Assembly: GCA_050693165.1 (NCBI GenBank)
Contig: JBOGVX010000260.1
Coordinates: 1-12,986, forward strand
Origin: CAZKFH01 sp050693165
GTDB lineage: Bacteria; Actinomycetota; UBA4738; CALAEC01
Reading direction: 5' to 3'
Length of the DNA stretch: 12,986 nt
Positions within the stretch are counted from its first letter, which is position 1, and each line of letters begins with the position of its first letter. A program made the position numbers and the translations under genes. The notes under the pieces are model-generated. The model saw only the letters and a list, made by a program, of their open reading frames with translations. It was not told where the DNA came from and did no database searches. This document shows, one piece after another, positions 10,803 to 12,986 of the stretch.

Positions 10803-12986
10803 ATGAAGAATCCGATATCGAATCTCACCGTGCTCGCGTTAGCAGCGGGGCTGCTGGTGGCCGCGCCGCTGCCCGCATCCGCCGCGAACGGCCGCATAGT
10901 CTTCGTCGGCGGCCGCGGTGGCGCCGAGCCCGGCCTGTCGGAGATCTGGTCGGTCCTTCCCGGTGGCGGCGCCGCCGAGAACCTGACCAAGTCCGCCGAC
11001 GCGGTCGACGTCGATCCTTCCTGGGACCCGACCAGCTCGCGGATCGTGTTCTCGCGCCAGGAGAAGAACAGCGAGACCTTCGATCTGTTCACGATGAACG
11101 CGGACGGAACCTCGAAGTCGAAGATCAAGATTCCCGGCGCGGCGAACAACCGCCAGCCGGACTGGTCGTCGACCGGGCCGATCGCCTTCGTGCGCTCGCT
11201 CAGAGCCCAGGACACGTCGAACATCTTCACGGTCAACGAGGACGGGAGCGGCCTCGGTCAGCTCACCGACACGCATGCGCCCGGCTACGACGCCGCTCCG
11301 GCGTGGTCGCCTTCCGGCGCGCAGATCGCGTTCGTCAGTGACCGCTCGGGCAGCCCGCAGCTCTACATCATGGATGCGAGCGGAGTGACGGAGACTCAGC
11401 TCACGTTCGATCCCTGCTGGGCATCGAACCCGTCGTGGAGTCCCGACGCGACCCAGATCGTCTACGAGCGGCAGTGTCCGGATGCAGGGGCCGACATCTA
11501 CACGGTCGGGACGACCGCTCCGGCGACTCCCGCTCCTCTGGTCGTGGAGGCCTCGAACGACCATCAGCCCTCGTACTCGCCCGACGGCGACCTCATCGCC
11601 TTCACGCGGGTTCAGCCGAACGGCGACAAGGACCTCTTCACCGTTCCCACGGCAGGCGGCCCGGCCACCGCGCTGGCCTCGAACTCGCTCAACCTCGACA
11701 TGAGCGCGGACTGGGGCTCGAACGTGACTCCACGCCAGACTGTCTCTTTGGCGGCTCCCGCGCGGGGATCGGATCAAGACCGCGATGCCATCCGCGCGCC
11801 GGGGGACAAGAAGAAGAAGAAGAAGAAGCGAGAGCCGAAGCGCTTCAAGGTCGTGCCCGGGGTCAGATATAGCCGGTTCCGGCGACAGGGCAGCACCGTG
11901 CACCTCCTAAAGGTGAACACCGACGGTCCGGTGACGCTGGACGCCGCTTTGTCGAACGACCGGCTGCTCGGCCACGAAACGACCTCTCATATGGCCAAGC
12001 GTCACGGCGCGGTCGCCGCGATCAACGGCGACTTCGGATTGCCATCTACCGGCCGGACCGCGCACACGTTCGCCGAGGACGGGGACCTCAAGCAGCTGAG
12101 CTTCGCCGTGGCGTGGAACTTCGCCATCACGCGCGACGAGAAGCAGACGTTCTTCGCCCGTCCGCAGGAGACCGTGACCGCCGAGGAGGACGACGCGTGG
12201 CGGATCGAGCGCTGGAACTTCGGCGAGCCGAGGGCCACCGATATCGCCGCGTTCACACCTGCCGGGCGCGGGCTCGAGGATCCGCCGGCCAACGCGTGCT
12301 ACGCCAGGTTGATGCCCGCGGCCGGACCCCGTTGGACTGCCGAGATGGCCGGCGTGGAGACTCCGTACACGGTGGATTCGGTCGGCTGTTCCTCGGTCCT
12401 GCCGGCCGCGAGCGGGGGAGTCGTGCTGGCCGCCCAGCCCGGTAGCGACGGCGCGATCCTGCTCTCGTCGCTGAACCCGGGTGAGGCGATCGATATCGGG
12501 TGGACGCTCGGATGGGCCGGTGTCGCGGACTCGGTCGGCGGGACTCCACTTCTGGTGGAGGAGTCGAAGATCGTGGCCGAGGAGTGCCCGGAGGCCCTGT
12601 GCAGGCGGAACCCCCGTACGGTCGTCGGCGTCAACGCCCAGGGCCGGATCCTGCTGGTGGTCGTCGAGGGGCGGACCGATGACTCGCATGGCGCGACTCT
12701 CGTGGAGCTCGCGCAGATCATGCGGGGAATGAAGGCGACGTACGCGCTCAACCTTGACGGCGGAGGCTCGAGCACCATGGTCGTCAACGGCAAGTTGATG
12801 AACGAGCCATCCGACGGCAAGGAGCGCAAGGTCTCGTCCTCGATCCTCGTGCTGAACGGCCCTGACGCCGAGGAAGTGCTCGGCGACGCTCAGCCCAGCC
12901 AGGCGGCGCCGGCGCTCGGTGGCTTCGGGGTGAGCCGGGCCGCGCTGCTCGATCCCGGATCCACAGGGGGTCTGCTCGAGGCGATG
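10803..12986 (+). CDS. Exported PD40 beta-propeller / phosphodiester glycosidase (NAGPA) fusion, 3' end outside window
   Basis: The frame is open for 728 codons from ATG at 10803 to the last base without a stop. Residues 1-28 are a Sec signal peptide ending PASAA. Residues 29 to about 315 hold six propeller-type repeats of the TolB/PD40 form: PSWDPTSSRIVFSR, PDWSSTGPIAFVR, PAWSPSGAQIAFVSDR, PSWSPDATQIVYER, PSYSPDGDLIAFTR and a degenerate SADWGSN. A basic linker follows at 335-347, with seven consecutive lysines. From about 350 comes a phosphodiester glycosidase domain (NAGPA): GVRYSRF, ETTSHMAKRHGAVAAINGDF (N408, D410), VVGVNAQGRILLVVVEGR and NLDGGGSSTMVVNGK (D652) before NEPSDGKERKVSSSILV. 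NAGPA-type enzymes cleave GlcNAc-1-phosphodiesters, and bacterial members are linked to wall polymers and exopolysaccharides. The propeller could bind the polymer. The tail after residue 690 looks like a linker towards a further unseen part. Confidence 0.85.
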   Translation, partial: MKNPISNLTVLALAAGLLVAAPLPASAANGRIVFVGGRGGAEPGLSEIWSVLPGGGAAENLTKSADAVDVDPSWDPTSSRIVFSRQEKNSETFDLFTMNADGTSKSKIKIPGAANNRQPDWSSTGPIAFVRSLRAQDTSNIFTVNEDGSGLGQLTDTHAPGYDAAPAWSPSGAQIAFVSDRSGSPQLYIMDASGVTETQLTFDPCWASNPSWSPDATQIVYERQCPDAGADIYTVGTTAPATPAPLVVEASNDHQPSYSPDGDLIAFTRVQPNGDKDLFTVPTAGGPATALASNSLNLDMSADWGSNVTPRQTVSLAAPARGSDQDRDAIRAPGDKKKKKKKREPKRFKVVPGVRYSRFRRQGSTVHLLKVNTDGPVTLDAALSNDRLLGHETTSHMAKRHGAVAAINGDFGLPSTGRTAHTFAEDGDLKQLSFAVAWNFAITRDEKQTFFARPQETVTAEEDDAWRIERWNFGEPRATDIAAFTPAGRGLEDPPANACYARLMPAAGPRWTAEMAGVETPYTVDSVGCSSVLPAASGGVVLAAQPGSDGAILLSSLNPGEAIDIGWTLGWAGVADSVGGTPLLVEESKIVAEECPEALCRRNPRTVVGVNAQGRILLVVVEGRTDDSHGATLVELAQIMRGMKATYALNLDGGGSSTMVVNGKLMNEPSDGKERKVSSSILVLNGPDAEEVLGDAQPSQAAPALGGFGVSRAALLDPGSTGGLLEAM
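11808..11828 (+). repeat. (AAG)7 trinucleotide tract encoding seven lysines
   Basis: Seven AAG codons in a row encode lysines 336-342, at the joint between propeller and glycosidase domains. The preceding codon is GAC and the following is CGA. A pure codon repeat of this kind can change length by slippage in steps of one lysine without breaking the frame. Confidence 0.85.

Noticed and set aside
10706..11236. A 177-codon N-terminal extension of the ATPase.
   Set aside because: The extension covers the divergent promoter and the start of the opposing gene and has no conserved features. The ATG at 10705 directly precedes the helical region expected before Walker A.
9368..11341. A 657-codon open frame on the plus strand across the ATPase gene and into the propeller gene.
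   Set aside because: It mirrors the ATPase coding frame, has no domains, and runs out of frame through the signal peptide and propeller repeats of the real gene at 10803.

Overview
The window is high-GC DNA with dense, overlapping genes and frequent GTG and TTG starts. It looks like an actinobacterial (Actinomycetota) chromosome. The best clue is a run of three families that I recall as an actinobacterial block: an MSMEG_4193-type histidine phosphatase, a DUF3090 protein and an SCO1664-type PI3/4-kinase-like protein. I cannot place it below phylum. No rRNA, tRNA, CRISPR array or insertion sequence was seen.

Layout. (1) Positions 1-998 (+): the 3' end of an Lhr-family DEAD/DEAH helicase. On the opposite strand, overlapping its tail, lies a 52-residue zinc-ribbon gene (1135-977). 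(2) Positions 1244-3953 (+): a tight four-gene operon of histidine phosphatase, DUF3090 protein, PI3/4-kinase-like protein and a PhnD-type phosphonate/phosphate-binding domain protein without a signal peptide. From memory, in mycobacteria the first three genes are followed by the mycothiol gene mshC, which is absent here. (3) Positions 10705-3954 (-): a probable six-gene operon, in transcription order a MoxR/Mg-chelatase-like AAA ATPase, a secreted S15/CocE-type alpha/beta hydrolase, a von Willebrand A (VWA) protein, a DUF3052-like protein, a small PH-like protein and a TesB-like thioesterase. The (+) and (-) operons meet tail to tail with no intergenic base, inside a 14-bp perfect palindrome. 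(4) Positions 10706-10802: a divergent regulatory region with a promoter-like element and repeated TTCTT-type half sites. (5) From 10803 (+) to the window end: an exported protein that fuses a TolB/PD40 beta-propeller, a seven-lysine linker and a phosphodiester glycosidase (NAGPA) domain. It is still open at the last base.

How the genes may work together. The AAA ATPase and the VWA protein have the features of a MoxR-VWA remodelling pair: the ATPase would drive conformational change and the VWA metal site would select the client. The hydrolase gene sits between them, and three small genes are translationally coupled behind the VWA gene. The plus-strand operon pairs a phosphatase with a kinase-like protein and a cytosolic phospho-ligand-binding domain, which suggests turnover or sensing of a phosphorylated small molecule. 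Both statements are inference from family and gene order. No canonical mobile, defence or biosynthetic system is visible. The most unusual items are the propeller-glycosidase fusion, the split ATPase-VWA pair, the overlooked zinc-ribbon gene and the kinase/phosphatase/PhnD-like operon.
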